DNA of 6,097 bases, from assembly GCA_020348765.1 (NCBI GenBank), contig CP070753.1, positions 1,112,698 to 1,118,794 of the forward strand. The letters run 5' to 3'. Both the position numbers and the translations under genes were made by a program. Positions 1 through 6,097 of the stretch are shown here, piece by piece. This stretch comes from Burkholderiales bacterium. GTDB taxonomy: Bacteria > Pseudomonadota > Gammaproteobacteria > Burkholderiales > Burkholderiaceae_E. Below the pieces are notes generated by a model. The model saw only the letters and a program-made list of their open reading frames with translations. It had not been told where the DNA came from and searched no databases. Positions within the stretch are counted from its first letter, which is position 1. Every line of letters begins with the position of its first letter.

Positions 1-970
1 ACGAGGTGCCGTCGGGCGCCGACGCCGTGATCACCGACGGACCGGCCACCGACGAGGTGATCGTCGTGCTCGCCTGGCCGGCCGCATCGGTCACCACCGT
101 GGCCGCGCCGAGCGTGCCGCGCGTCGGCGTCAGCGTCACGGTCTGGCCGACGCCCGGGACACCGTTCTGGGCCAGCGTCACGGTCAGCGTGGCCGGCTGG
201 TCGACCACGACCTCGTGGCCGGGCGCTGCGCTGGACGTGATCGCGATACCGGTGGTCGAGACCGCGACCGGCAGAATGGACTGCGCGCCCGAGGAGACCG
301 CGCTCAGCGTGTCGTCGCCGGAAACCGAGGCGACCATCGAGAAGGTCGCGTGCCCCTGGGCGTCGGTCACGCTCGTGCTCGGGCTGATCGAATTGCCATT
401 GGCCGAGCTCACGACTACCGGACTGTCGTCGACCGGATCGCCGTTGGAATCGCGCACCGCGATCGTGAATGTCGCGGACTTGCCGAGCTCGACCGCGGTC
501 GGACCGCTGACCGACACCGTCGTGCCGACGATCTGCACCGTCGTGCTCCGCGTGACGCTTCCGGATTGCGCGACGATGGTCGCGGTGCGGTTGGTCTTGC
601 TGGTGGTGCGCACCGTGAACTCGGCGCTGCCGTTCTGGTCGGTCAGAAGCCTGGCCGGCGACAGCGTCATGCCCGGATCGGTGGTCGATAGCGTGACGAT
701 CTGGTTCGACAGCGCCGCATTGGTCGCGCTCTTGGCGGTCGCCGTCAGCACCAGGCTCTGACTGCCGTCCGAGTCCAGCGTCGGCGAGCTCTTCAGCAGC
801 GAGATCGAGGCCACGCCGCTCGAGGCGCTGCCGCCGGTCGAGGTGCCGCCCTCGCCCTCGCCGCCGGCGCCGCCACCGCAGGCGCCCAGTGCCAGCGTTG
901 TCGCCGCGACCACCGCCAATGCCCGCACCGGAGACCGCAGCATCGAGAACATCTGCTCTGTCCAAGCCAT
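1..970 (-). CDS. Ig-like repeat lipoprotein, 3' end cut by window edge
   Basis: I read this gene by translating the minus strand from the ATG at 970-968; it stays open for 323 codons to the left edge, so the C-terminus is missing. Residues 11-30 form a hydrophobic signal segment ending in a lipobox (L-G-A-C, Cys31). Gly at +2, not Asp, would by the usual Lol rule favour outer-membrane sorting. Residues 32-52 are a Gly/Glu/Ser/Thr linker. From about residue 53 the protein is Ser/Thr/Val/Ala-rich beta sequence in at least three Ig-like modules resembling Big_1 (invasin/intimin type), each with a TD-x-x-G-x-A strand-turn motif (residues 110, 202, 294). The start is supported by AAAGGAAA eight bases upstream; Met7 and Met10 are weaker alternatives. 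It lies 19 bp after pilQ on the same strand, so co-transcription is plausible. The likely role is a surface or periplasmic spacer or adhesin-like lipoprotein. The exact function is unknown and no gene name is recognised. Confidence 0.85.
   Translation of the reverse strand, partial: MAWTEQMFSMLRSPVRALAVVAATTLALGACGGGAGGEGEGGTSTGGSASSGVASISLLKSSPTLDSDGSQSLVLTATAKSATNAALSNQIVTLSTTDPGMTLSPARLLTDQNGSAEFTVRTTSKTNRTATIVAQSGSVTRSTTVQIVGTTVSVSGPTAVELGKSATFTIAVRDSNGDPVDDSPVVVSSANGNSISPSTSVTDAQGHATFSMVASVSGDDTLSAVSSGAQSILPVAVSTTGIAITSSAAPGHEVVVDQPATLTVTLAQNGVPGVGQTVTLTPTRGTLGAATVVTDAAGQASTTITSSVAGPSVITASAPDGTS
2..808 (-). repeat. Tandem Ig-like modules, period about 92 residues (276 bp)
   Basis: Within the lipoprotein gene the same module pattern recurs. 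A beta-strand rich stretch leads to TDQNGSAEF (residues 110-118), TDAQGHATF (202-210) and TDAAGQAST (294-302). The Thr that opens each motif is exactly 92 residues from the next. Approximate modules are residues 55-146, 147-238 and 239 onward; the last may continue past the edge. The modules are diverged in sequence outside this motif, so this is an old protein-level repeat and not a recent DNA duplication. Module boundaries are estimated by eye. Confidence 0.7.
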
Positions 971-978
971 GTCGTAGG

Positions 979-986
979 TTTCCTTT
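979..986 (-). promoter_or_regulatory. Shine-Dalgarno for the Ig-like lipoprotein gene
   Basis: On the minus strand AAAGGAAA lies just after the pilQ stop codon and eight bases before the ATG at 970. It decides the start in favour of 970 over the in-frame ATGs at 952 and 943. No inverted repeat resembling a terminator fits in the 19-bp gap, so ribosomes and polymerase may continue from pilQ. Confidence 0.7.
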
Positions 987-989
987 CGC

Positions 990-3239
990 TCAGCGCGCAG
1001 TGGCGACTTCGGATACGACCCGCGGAGTCAGGAACACCAGCAGTTCCGTGCGGTCGTTGACCCGAGCCTTGTTCTTGAACGCATTGCCCACGATCGGGAT
1101 GTCGCCCAGGACCGGCACCTTGTTGACCGTGTTGCGCTCGATCTGCTCGTAGATGCCGCCGATGACCACGGTCCCGCCGTTCTCGACCAGCACCTGGGTC
1201 TGCACGTTGCGGGTATCGATCGCCGGACCGAAGCGGGTCTCGACGCCGACCGAATCCCGATTGACCTGCACGTCCAGGATCACGTTGCCCTCGGGCGTGA
1301 TCTGCGGCGTCACTTCGAGGCGCAGCGTGGCCTTGCGGAAGACGATCGAGATGCCGCCGTCGCCGGCGTCCTTCTGGTACGGGATCTCGGTGCCCTGCTC
1401 GATGGTCGCCTTGGTCTGGTCGGCGGTCAGCACGCGCGGGCTGGACACGACCTTGCCGCGCTGATCGGCCTCGAGCGCCGAGAGCTCCAGGTTCAGGAAC
1501 TGGGTCAGGCCCGCGCCGAACAGGCTGATCGCGAAGGTCGCCGGGTTCGCGCCGCTGATGGCCGCGGCCGGCAGGTTGACGAAGTTGGTGTTCGTGACCG
1601 CCGTCGGCCGACCGAGCCCGACCGCGCTGCCGAACCCGTTGGCGACGTCCGAGCCGAGCTGGCTCGACAGGTCGGCGACGCCCTGCAGCGAGCCCGAGAT
1701 CGTGCCGTACACGCCGCTGCCGGCGATGTTCCTGCCGGCGCCGTAGACCGGGAGGTTGACGTTGGTCAGCGCGCCGGTGCTCGGATCGGGCACCGCGACG
1801 GTGCGATACACGGTGCTGCGCAGGTCGTTGAAGCCGAGCCGCACGCCCAGGTTGCGCGAGAAGCGGTCGTCGGCCTCGACGATGCGCGCCTCGATCAGGA
1901 CCTGGCGCACCGCGATGTCGGTCTGGGCGACCAGCTTGCGCACCTCCTCGAGGCGGGCCGTGGTGTCCTGCACGAACAGCTTGTTCGATCGCGCATCGAA
2001 GACCGCGCTGCCGCGCTTGGACAGCACGCGCTGCTTGTCGTCGGTCAGCAGCTTCGCGATCGCCTCGGCCTTCTGGTAGTTGAGCTGGAACGACTCGCTG
2101 CGCAGGGGTTCGAGCTCCTCGCGCTCCTGGCGCGCCTCGAGCTCGAGCTTCTCCTTGGTCGCCAGCTCGTCACGCGGCGCGATCAGCAGCACGTTGCCGT
2201 TCTTGCGCATGTCCAGGTCCTTGGCCTGCAGGACGATGTCCAGCGCCTGGTCCCAGGGCACGTCCTTCAGACGCAGCGTGACCGTGCCCTCGACCGAGTC
2301 GCTGGTGACGATGTTCAGGTTCGTGAAGTCGGCGATGACCTGGAGCAGCGCGCGGATGTCGACGTTCTGGAAGTTCAGCGACAGCTTCTCGCCGCGGTAG
2401 CCGATGCGCGTGCCCTGGAACAGCTTGTTCGGATCCGGCTCAATCGCCTTGACCTCGACCACGAACTGGTTTTCGCTCTGATACGCGTTGTGCTCCCAGA
2501 GCCCGGCCGGTTCGATGATGAGCCGCGTGTTCGCGCCCTGCTGCTCCGCGCGCACCGTGCGCACCGGCGTGCCGAAATCGCTGACGTCGAGGAGGCGGCG
2601 CAGGTTCTCGGGCAAATTGGTCTTCAGGAAGTCGACGACCACCTGGTTGCCCTGCTGGCGCACGTCCACGCCGGCCTGGCTGTCGGACATCTCGATCACC
2701 ACCCGGCCCTCGCCCTCGACGCCGCGCCGGAAGTCGATGTCGAGCAGCGAATGCGCGGTGCTGGCGTCCGCGGCGGCGAAACGGTAGGTCTCGGACGCGG
2801 GCGCCTCGGCCGCAGTCGAAACCGGCTTCAGCTCGACCAGCAGCGTGTTGCCCTCGATCCGGGTCTCGTAGCTCGCCTGTCGACGCAGGTTCAGGACCAC
2901 GCGCGCCCGGTCGCCGGTCTGGACCACGGCGATGTTGCGCACTTCCCCCTGCGTGAACTCGTAACGGCTGCGCCCGCTGGCATTCTCGGTGCCGGGCAGA
3001 TCGAGCGCGATGCGCGGCGGGTTGTTGATCGAGAATGCGTTCGGCTCACGCGCCGGACCCGAGAGGCGGATCCTGACGATCGTGTCGCCTGCGGACACGC
3101 TGCTGGTGATGGACTGGATCGACGGGGCTTGCGCCCAGCCGTCTTTCGCCAGCAGCATCACGGCGAACAGGAGCACGGTCGCTGCCCAGCGCACGGCGAG
3201 GCTCAGCGGTTCGGCGGTCACGGAACGCTTGGACGTCAT
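990..3239 (-). CDS. pilQ: Type IV pilus outer-membrane secretin PilQ
   Basis: PilQ is the multimeric outer-membrane channel through which the type IV pilus fibre is extruded and retracted. The 749-residue product has a Sec signal peptide (hydrophobic about 19-31, likely cleavage after W-A-Q-A at residue 38). Two AMIN domains follow (about 40-138 and 163-266), which in the family bind peptidoglycan. Next come a secretin/TonB short N-terminal domain (about 288-356), a charged linker (357-380), an N1-type secretin_N domain (about 383-438, with FDARSNKLFVQDT at 414-426) and the secretin barrel domain (about 446-743). The barrel carries the family signatures VENGGTVVIGGI (685-696) and VPVLGDIPIVGNAFKN (708-723). 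The length is normal for PilQ with two AMIN domains. The start overlaps the pilP stop as ATGA and has AAGGGGG six bases upstream. No frameshift or missing domain is seen. The overall domain order and neighbours make other secretins (GspD, HofQ) unlikely. Confidence 0.97.
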   Translation of the reverse strand: MTSKRSVTAEPLSLAVRWAATVLLFAVMLLAKDGWAQAPSIQSITSSVSAGDTIVRIRLSGPAREPNAFSINNPPRIALDLPGTENASGRSRYEFTQGEVRNIAVVQTGDRARVVLNLRRQASYETRIEGNTLLVELKPVSTAAEAPASETYRFAAADASTAHSLLDIDFRRGVEGEGRVVIEMSDSQAGVDVRQQGNQVVVDFLKTNLPENLRRLLDVSDFGTPVRTVRAEQQGANTRLIIEPAGLWEHNAYQSENQFVVEVKAIEPDPNKLFQGTRIGYRGEKLSLNFQNVDIRALLQVIADFTNLNIVTSDSVEGTVTLRLKDVPWDQALDIVLQAKDLDMRKNGNVLLIAPRDELATKEKLELEARQEREELEPLRSESFQLNYQKAEAIAKLLTDDKQRVLSKRGSAVFDARSNKLFVQDTTARLEEVRKLVAQTDIAVRQVLIEARIVEADDRFSRNLGVRLGFNDLRSTVYRTVAVPDPSTGALTNVNLPVYGAGRNIAGSGVYGTISGSLQGVADLSSQLGSDVANGFGSAVGLGRPTAVTNTNFVNLPAAAISGANPATFAISLFGAGLTQFLNLELSALEADQRGKVVSSPRVLTADQTKATIEQGTEIPYQKDAGDGGISIVFRKATLRLEVTPQITPEGNVILDVQVNRDSVGVETRFGPAIDTRNVQTQVLVENGGTVVIGGIYEQIERNTVNKVPVLGDIPIVGNAFKNKARVNDRTELLVFLTPRVVSEVATAR

Positions 3240-3763
3240 TGTTTGCCCCCTTGAAGCTGCAGCGCGGTGTCACGGTGGACCCAGTCGCCGGCCGCATCCT
3301 GCACCATTTCCTTGAGCTGGACCTCGTTCTCGGAGATCCGCATGATCTTTCCGAAGTTCTGACCGACGTGCTCGCCGACGCCGACCCGGTACACGAGCTT
3401 GTCGACCTGCAGCAGCGCGACGTTCTCGACGCCCTTGCGCATGTGGCCGACCATGCGGATCGAATCGAGCGGAACGCTCTCGAGCGGATCGCGCTTGCGA
3501 TCGAAATCAGGCTGCAGCTCGTTGTCCGAGGCGGCCACCGCGGGCAGCATGGCCGTGATCTTGGCGATGCTGAATGGATCGATCACCTCGCGCTCGGCGT
3601 AACGGAACGGCGCGAACTGCTTCGGGGGCTCGACCTTGACGGTCATCGGCTTGGCCCGCGCGCGCTCGGACTGCATCCAGCCGCGCAATTCACCGAGATC
3701 GTTGCCGCAGGCCGACACAAGGCCTGCCAGCACGAGCGTGGTCGTCGTGCGCAATAGGGTCAT
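3236..3763 (-). CDS. pilP: Type IV pilus assembly lipoprotein PilP
   Basis: PilP is the inner-membrane lipoprotein that ties the PilN/PilO dimer to the periplasmic N domains of PilQ. The 175-residue product starts with a short lipoprotein signal (hydrophobic residues 8-18) and a lipobox V-S-A-C with Cys19. A mostly extended linker (about 25-60) contains a Pro-rich stretch and AEREVIDPFS, which in the family contacts PilN/PilO. The C-terminal beta-sandwich HR domain (about 89-171) includes RKRDPLESVPLDSIRMVG (89-106) and the KLVYRVGVGEHVGQN run (122-136), with the final WVHRDTALQLQ strand. The chosen ATG at 3763 overlaps the pilO stop as ATGA and gives a clean lipobox leader. The same frame stays open far upstream, but that part is antiphase to pilO and has no pilus protein character, so the longer form is rejected. 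Length and order match the family. Confidence 0.96.
   Translation of the reverse strand: MTLLRTTTTLVLAGLVSACGNDLGELRGWMQSERARAKPMTVKVEPPKQFAPFRYAEREVIDPFSIAKITAMLPAVAASDNELQPDFDRKRDPLESVPLDSIRMVGHMRKGVENVALLQVDKLVYRVGVGEHVGQNFGKIMRISENEVQLKEMVQDAAGDWVHRDTALQLQGGKQ
3246..3252 (-). promoter_or_regulatory. Shine-Dalgarno for pilQ inside the end of pilP
   Basis: AAGGGGG on the minus strand lies six bases before the pilQ ATG, within the last codons of pilP. Together with the ATGA stop/start overlap it suggests translational coupling of secretin synthesis to pilP. Confidence 0.55.
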
Positions 3764-4449
3764 CGCTTGGCTCCGTTCTTCGCACCGCGCCCGGCCGTGG
3801 CGACCTGAGCCGCCTGTGCGCGCTGCGCGGCGATCTCCTCGGGATCGAGATAGCGGTAGGTACGGGCCACGGCATTCATGCTCAGCCCGCCCGTATCGTC
3901 GTTGAACTTGATGTCCACGTTGCGCAGCGTCACGATGCGCGGCATGTTCGAGATGTCGCTGGTGAACGCGCCCATGTCGTGGTACTGGCCGACGACGCGC
4001 ACGTCGATCGGGAGCTCCGCGTAGTAGTCCTTCAGCACCACCTGGCCGGGCTTGAACAGCTCGAACTGCAGCTTGCGCCCGACGCCCGCCTGGTTGATGT
4101 CGGACAGCAGCGCGTCCATCTCGGCCTTGCTCGGCAGCTGCTTTTCGAGCTGATTCACGTACTTGCTGACCTCCTCCTTCTGCTTGCGCAGCACCGGGAG
4201 GTTGATCGCCTGCGCGAGCTTCTGGCGGAACTCGGCCTTGAGCTGCTGCTCCTTGTGCTGCCCGGCCTCGAGGTTCGCGATCAGGTGCTGCCAGTGCAGG
4301 AACCAGAATGCGGCCATCACCGCGACCACCAGCCCGGCGCCGAGCGCGATGCGCGGCACCAAGGGCCACAGGCCCGGGTGACGCCCCTGCAGACCGCTGA
4401 ACTGCTCGGCGACGGCCGACAGGTCGATGTTGGGGTTGAACTTGGCCAT
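3760..4449 (-). CDS. pilO: Type IV pilus inner-membrane alignment protein PilO
   Basis: PilO pairs with PilN in the inner membrane to form the periplasmic dimer that carries signals between the cytoplasmic motor side and PilP/PilQ. The 229-residue product has a short cytoplasmic tail (1-31) and one transmembrane helix (about 32-51, ending in FWFLHW). A periplasmic coiled coil follows (about 56-105, rich in Gln, Lys and Glu). The ferredoxin-like core (about 106-205) contains the family-typical FELFKPG, ELPIDVRVVGQYHDMGAF and SNMPRIVTLRNVDI segments. A basic, Ala/Gln-rich tail (about 206-229) ends in GAKNGAKR. The start is well fixed by AGGAGG seven bases upstream. It follows pilN by 11 bp and its TGA overlaps the pilP ATG. 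No anomalies are seen. Confidence 0.96.
   Translation of the reverse strand: MAKFNPNIDLSAVAEQFSGLQGRHPGLWPLVPRIALGAGLVVAVMAAFWFLHWQHLIANLEAGQHKEQQLKAEFRQKLAQAINLPVLRKQKEEVSKYVNQLEKQLPSKAEMDALLSDINQAGVGRKLQFELFKPGQVVLKDYYAELPIDVRVVGQYHDMGAFTSDISNMPRIVTLRNVDIKFNDDTGGLSMNAVARTYRYLDPEEIAAQRAQAAQVATAGRGAKNGAKR
3771..3774 (-). promoter_or_regulatory. Weak Shine-Dalgarno for pilP
   Basis: GGAG on the minus strand lies seven bases before the pilP ATG at 3763, inside the 3' end of pilO. It is the weakest of the ribosome binding sites here; reinitiation through the ATGA overlap probably helps. It supports 3763 as the pilP start. Confidence 0.45.
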
Positions 4450-4456
4450 TCCGACG

Positions 4457-4462
4457 CCTCCT
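4457..4462 (-). promoter_or_regulatory. Strong Shine-Dalgarno AGGAGG for pilO, overlapping pilN stop
   Basis: A perfect AGGAGG on the minus strand starts within the pilN TAG stop codon (4463-4461) and sits seven bases before the pilO ATG. A ribosome ending pilN would be placed directly over the pilO initiation site. It fixes the pilO start. Confidence 0.75.
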
Positions 4463-5117
4463 AGTTCACCCGCCCGGCCTGAGCGGCAGCGGCAGTCTTC
4501 CGATTGACGCGGCGCACCGGCTCGTCACGGTCCATCGCCTCGTCGTCCTCGCGGCGCATCAGCAGAGCGTTCAGCGAGAACTCGTAGATCCGGCGCTTTC
4601 CGGTCTCGCCCTTCGGCGCCTTGACCACGGCCAGCTTGATCTCCATCAGCTCGGGCTTGACCAGCCACGGAGAGTGGTACGCCAGATTGCGAAGCAACTC
4701 GGACACCCGCTCGTTGGACTGCGCCACCCCGAACAGCGTGACCTTGGTCTCTTCCTGCTTCAATCGGGTCAGATAGATGCCTTCGGGCACGTTCGCCACC
4801 AGCTCGTCGAACAGCCGAACCGGCAGCGTCCGGTCGGCCTGCAGGTTCTCGACCGCCACCTGCCGCGCCCGCAGACCCTCGATCTCCTCCTTGAGCCGCG
4901 CGATCTCCTTGATGTCCTCGTCGAGCTTCTTGTTCTCGGTCGCGATCAGGCGATTGCGATCTTCCTGCCCCGAGATCAGATGGTTGATGTACGAGCCGAC
5001 CAGCACGCCCGCGACCACGGCCCCGCCCGCCACCAGCCCGAGGCTGATCAGGAACTCCTTCTTGCGACGCTCGCGCCGCATCTCCCGATGCGGCAACAGG
5101 TTGATCCGGATCATCAT
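4461..5117 (-). CDS. pilN: Type IV pilus inner-membrane alignment protein PilN
   Basis: PilN links cytoplasmic PilM to the periplasmic alignment complex. The 218-residue product opens with MMIRINLLPHRE. The INLLP motif (5-9) is the conserved peptide that docks into PilM in known PilM-PilN complexes. A basic stretch (11-20) precedes a single transmembrane helix (about 22-44). A long charged coiled coil (about 48-98) and a ferredoxin-like core (about 100-185, including DELVANVPEGIYLTRL) make up the periplasmic part. The last 30 or so residues (about 188-218) are an acidic then basic, Ala-rich tail beyond the core fold; PilN proteins of Pseudomonas and Neisseria are about 200 residues, so this tail looks slightly extended. 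The first ATG (5117) overlaps the pilM stop as ATGA and is eight bases from AGGAGG. A second ATG at 5114 directly follows and would remove one Met. Confidence 0.96.
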   Translation of the reverse strand: MMIRINLLPHREMRRERRKKEFLISLGLVAGGAVVAGVLVGSYINHLISGQEDRNRLIATENKKLDEDIKEIARLKEEIEGLRARQVAVENLQADRTLPVRLFDELVANVPEGIYLTRLKQEETKVTLFGVAQSNERVSELLRNLAYHSPWLVKPELMEIKLAVVKAPKGETGKRRIYEFSLNALLMRREDDEAMDRDEPVRRVNRKTAAAAQAGRVN

Positions 5118-6097
5118 GCCGCGAACCTCCTCATCGCCAGCCCGCAGGACACCAGCAGCGACGGCGCATCGCGACGCAGGTGCTTCTCGCGCACCGAGTT
5201 CGCGATCTCCATGCCCTGGAACGGGCTGATCAAACCGACCTCGACGTCGAGCCTGGAAGCGATCACGTCCGGCAGGTCCGGGAGCACCGCGGAGCCCCCG
5301 GCCAGGAAGACCTTGTCGACGCGGGTGTACGGCGTGGACGTGTAGAAGAACTGCAACGCGCGCGACAGTTCGACCGCGGTCTGTTCCAGGAACGGCATCA
5401 GCAGCTCGTGCTCGTAGTTCTCGGGCAGGTCGCCGGTGCGTTTCTTGACCTCGGCCTCCTCGGGCGTCAGCCCGTACATGCGCCGGATGTCCTGCGTGAG
5501 CTGCTGCCCGCCGATAGTCTGCTGGCGCTCGAAGATGGTCTGGCCGTTCAGCATCACGGTCATGCCGGTCAGGGTCTGGCCGATGTCGAACAGGGCCACG
5601 ATCTGACCGTCGCCCTTGCTCGGCATCATGCTGGCGACATAGTCGACGCTCGCGCGCGCCGCATAGGGCTCGACCTCCATGACCATCGGCTTGAGCCCGG
5701 CCATTTCGGCCACCGCGACCCGGTCCTCGACCTTCTCCTTGCGAGCGGCCGCCAGCAGCACCTCGACGTCGTCGTCGGAGTTGGCGACCGGCCCGAGCAC
5801 CTGGAAGTCCAGGTTGACCTCCTCGATCGGGAACGGGATGTAGTTGCTCGCCTCGGACTCGACCTGCAACTCGTATTCCTCTTCCTTGAGGCCGGCCGGC
5901 AGTGTGATCCGCTTGGTGATGACGGCGGATCCGGGCAGCGCCAGCGCCGCCTCGCGGGTACGGGCGCCACTGAGCTTCAGCGCGCGCGTCAGCGCATCGG
6001 CGACGCGGCGATGATCCTCGATCATCAGCGCAACCGCATCGCGCGCCGCCAGCGCGTCGAGGTGCGCCGATGCATCGTGGCGATGCTCGGTCCGGAT
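5114..6097 (-). CDS. pilM: Type IV pilus actin-like ATPase PilM, 5' end cut by window edge
   Basis: PilM is a cytoplasmic actin/FtsA-like protein that binds ATP and the N-terminal tail of PilN, linking the motor side to the alignment complex. The frame is open from the right edge to the TGA at 5116-5114, giving 327 visible codons; PilM is usually about 350-360 residues, so roughly 25-35 are missing, including the first phosphate-binding loop. Counting from the first visible codon, landmarks are RDAVALMIEDHRRVADAL (about 19-36), the ALPGSAVITK strand, NYIPFPIEEVNLDFQV (85-100), KEKVEDRVAVAEMAGLKP (121-138), the second phosphate motif DIGQT (171-175) and the adenosine-side motif LAGGSAVLPD (265-274). 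The first ATG in the window (6025) is not the true start: the 24 codons before it are in frame and align with the expected family pattern. It is the first gene seen of the pilMNOPQ operon, whose promoter must lie outside the window. Confidence 0.96.
   Translation of the reverse strand: MRTEHRHDASAHLDALAARDAVALMIEDHRRVADALTRALKLSGARTREAALALPGSAVITKRITLPAGLKEEEYELQVESEASNYIPFPIEEVNLDFQVLGPVANSDDDVEVLLAAARKEKVEDRVAVAEMAGLKPMVMEVEPYAARASVDYVASMMPSKGDGQIVALFDIGQTLTGMTVMLNGQTIFERQQTIGGQQLTQDIRRMYGLTPEEAEVKKRTGDLPENYEHELLMPFLEQTAVELSRALQFFYTSTPYTRVDKVFLAGGSAVLPDLPDVIASRLDVEVGLISPFQGMEIANSVREKHLRRDAPSLLVSCGLAMRRFAA
5126..5131 (-). promoter_or_regulatory. Strong Shine-Dalgarno AGGAGG for pilN inside pilM
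   Basis: AGGAGG on the minus strand lies in the last codons of pilM, eight bases from the first of two adjacent ATG codons of pilN (5117) and eleven from the second (5114). The spacing favours the first, which also overlaps the pilM TGA. Confidence 0.7.

Noticed and set aside
6..761. Long plus-strand open frame of 251 codons opposite the Ig-like gene
   Set aside because: It is Val/Thr/Ser/Pro-rich with no family resemblance and is an antisense shadow of the GC-rich, Ser/Thr/Val-rich lipoprotein gene. The minus strand has a ribosome binding site, signal peptide, lipobox and periodic modules.
971..989. Possible terminator between pilQ and the lipoprotein gene
   Set aside because: The 19-bp gap has no inverted repeat and no T-run on the transcribed strand; it holds a Shine-Dalgarno instead.
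2490..3254. Plus-strand open frame of 254 codons opposite pilQ
   Set aside because: It is Arg/His/Ala/Asp/Leu-rich in the manner of antisense frames in GC-rich DNA, and lies wholly opposite the conserved AMIN region of pilQ.
3236..4369. A 377-codon version of pilP starting inside pilO
   Set aside because: The extra N-terminal 202 codons are an Arg/Ala/Gly-rich out-of-frame reading of pilO. The ATG at 3763 gives a standard lipoprotein leader and an ATGA overlap.
4674..5345. Plus-strand open frame of 223 codons spanning the pilM/pilN junction, and a similar one at 3979-4464
   Set aside because: Both lack any recognisable domain and are antisense to strongly conserved genes; GC richness removes stop codons.
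5114..6025. pilM starting at the first in-window ATG
   Set aside because: The frame is open to the window edge, and the upstream codons continue the PilM family pattern, so the gene is cut at the edge and 6025 is an internal Met.
1..6097. RNA genes, CRISPR arrays, insertion sequences, or signs of recent transfer
   Set aside because: The window is almost fully occupied by minus-strand coding sequence with similar GC-rich codon use. I saw no tRNA-like cloverleaf, no direct-repeat array, no terminal inverted repeats and no transposase.

Overview
The window is a GC-rich bacterial segment with every supported gene on the minus strand. From right to left (the direction of transcription) it reads pilM (5' end cut by the window edge), pilN, pilO, pilP, pilQ, and then the start of a gene for a lipoprotein made of repeated bacterial Ig-like domains, which runs off the left edge. 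There is essentially no non-coding sequence. The junctions are ATGA overlaps (pilM/pilN, pilO/pilP, pilP/pilQ) or short gaps (11 bp pilN/pilO, 19 bp pilQ/lipoprotein gene).

The organism is most likely a betaproteobacterium, with Burkholderiales as the best guess. This rests on remembered sequence style: the PilN N-terminus, the PilP form with a short lipobox leader, and the PilQ C-terminal half with two AMIN domains. A gammaproteobacterium cannot be excluded without a search.

Functionally, pilMNOPQ encodes the type IV pilus alignment subcomplex and the outer-membrane secretin. Cytoplasmic actin-like PilM binds the N-terminal tail of PilN. PilN and PilO form a periplasmic coiled-coil heterodimer anchored in the inner membrane. 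The lipoprotein PilP joins them to the periplasmic N domains of PilQ, whose C-terminal barrel lets the pilus fibre out. All five proteins look intact where visible, with family motifs in place.

The least standard element is the last gene, at 970 down to the left edge. It has a good Shine-Dalgarno, a signal peptide with a lipobox (Cys31), a Gly/Glu/Ser linker and at least three Ig-like modules with a regular 92-residue spacing. In many proteobacteria pilQ is followed by aroK and aroB; here a probable surface lipoprotein sits 19 bp behind pilQ, with no visible terminator between them. It may be co-transcribed with the pilus genes, but a role in pilus biology is only inference. I saw no RNA gene, CRISPR array, insertion sequence or transfer boundary.
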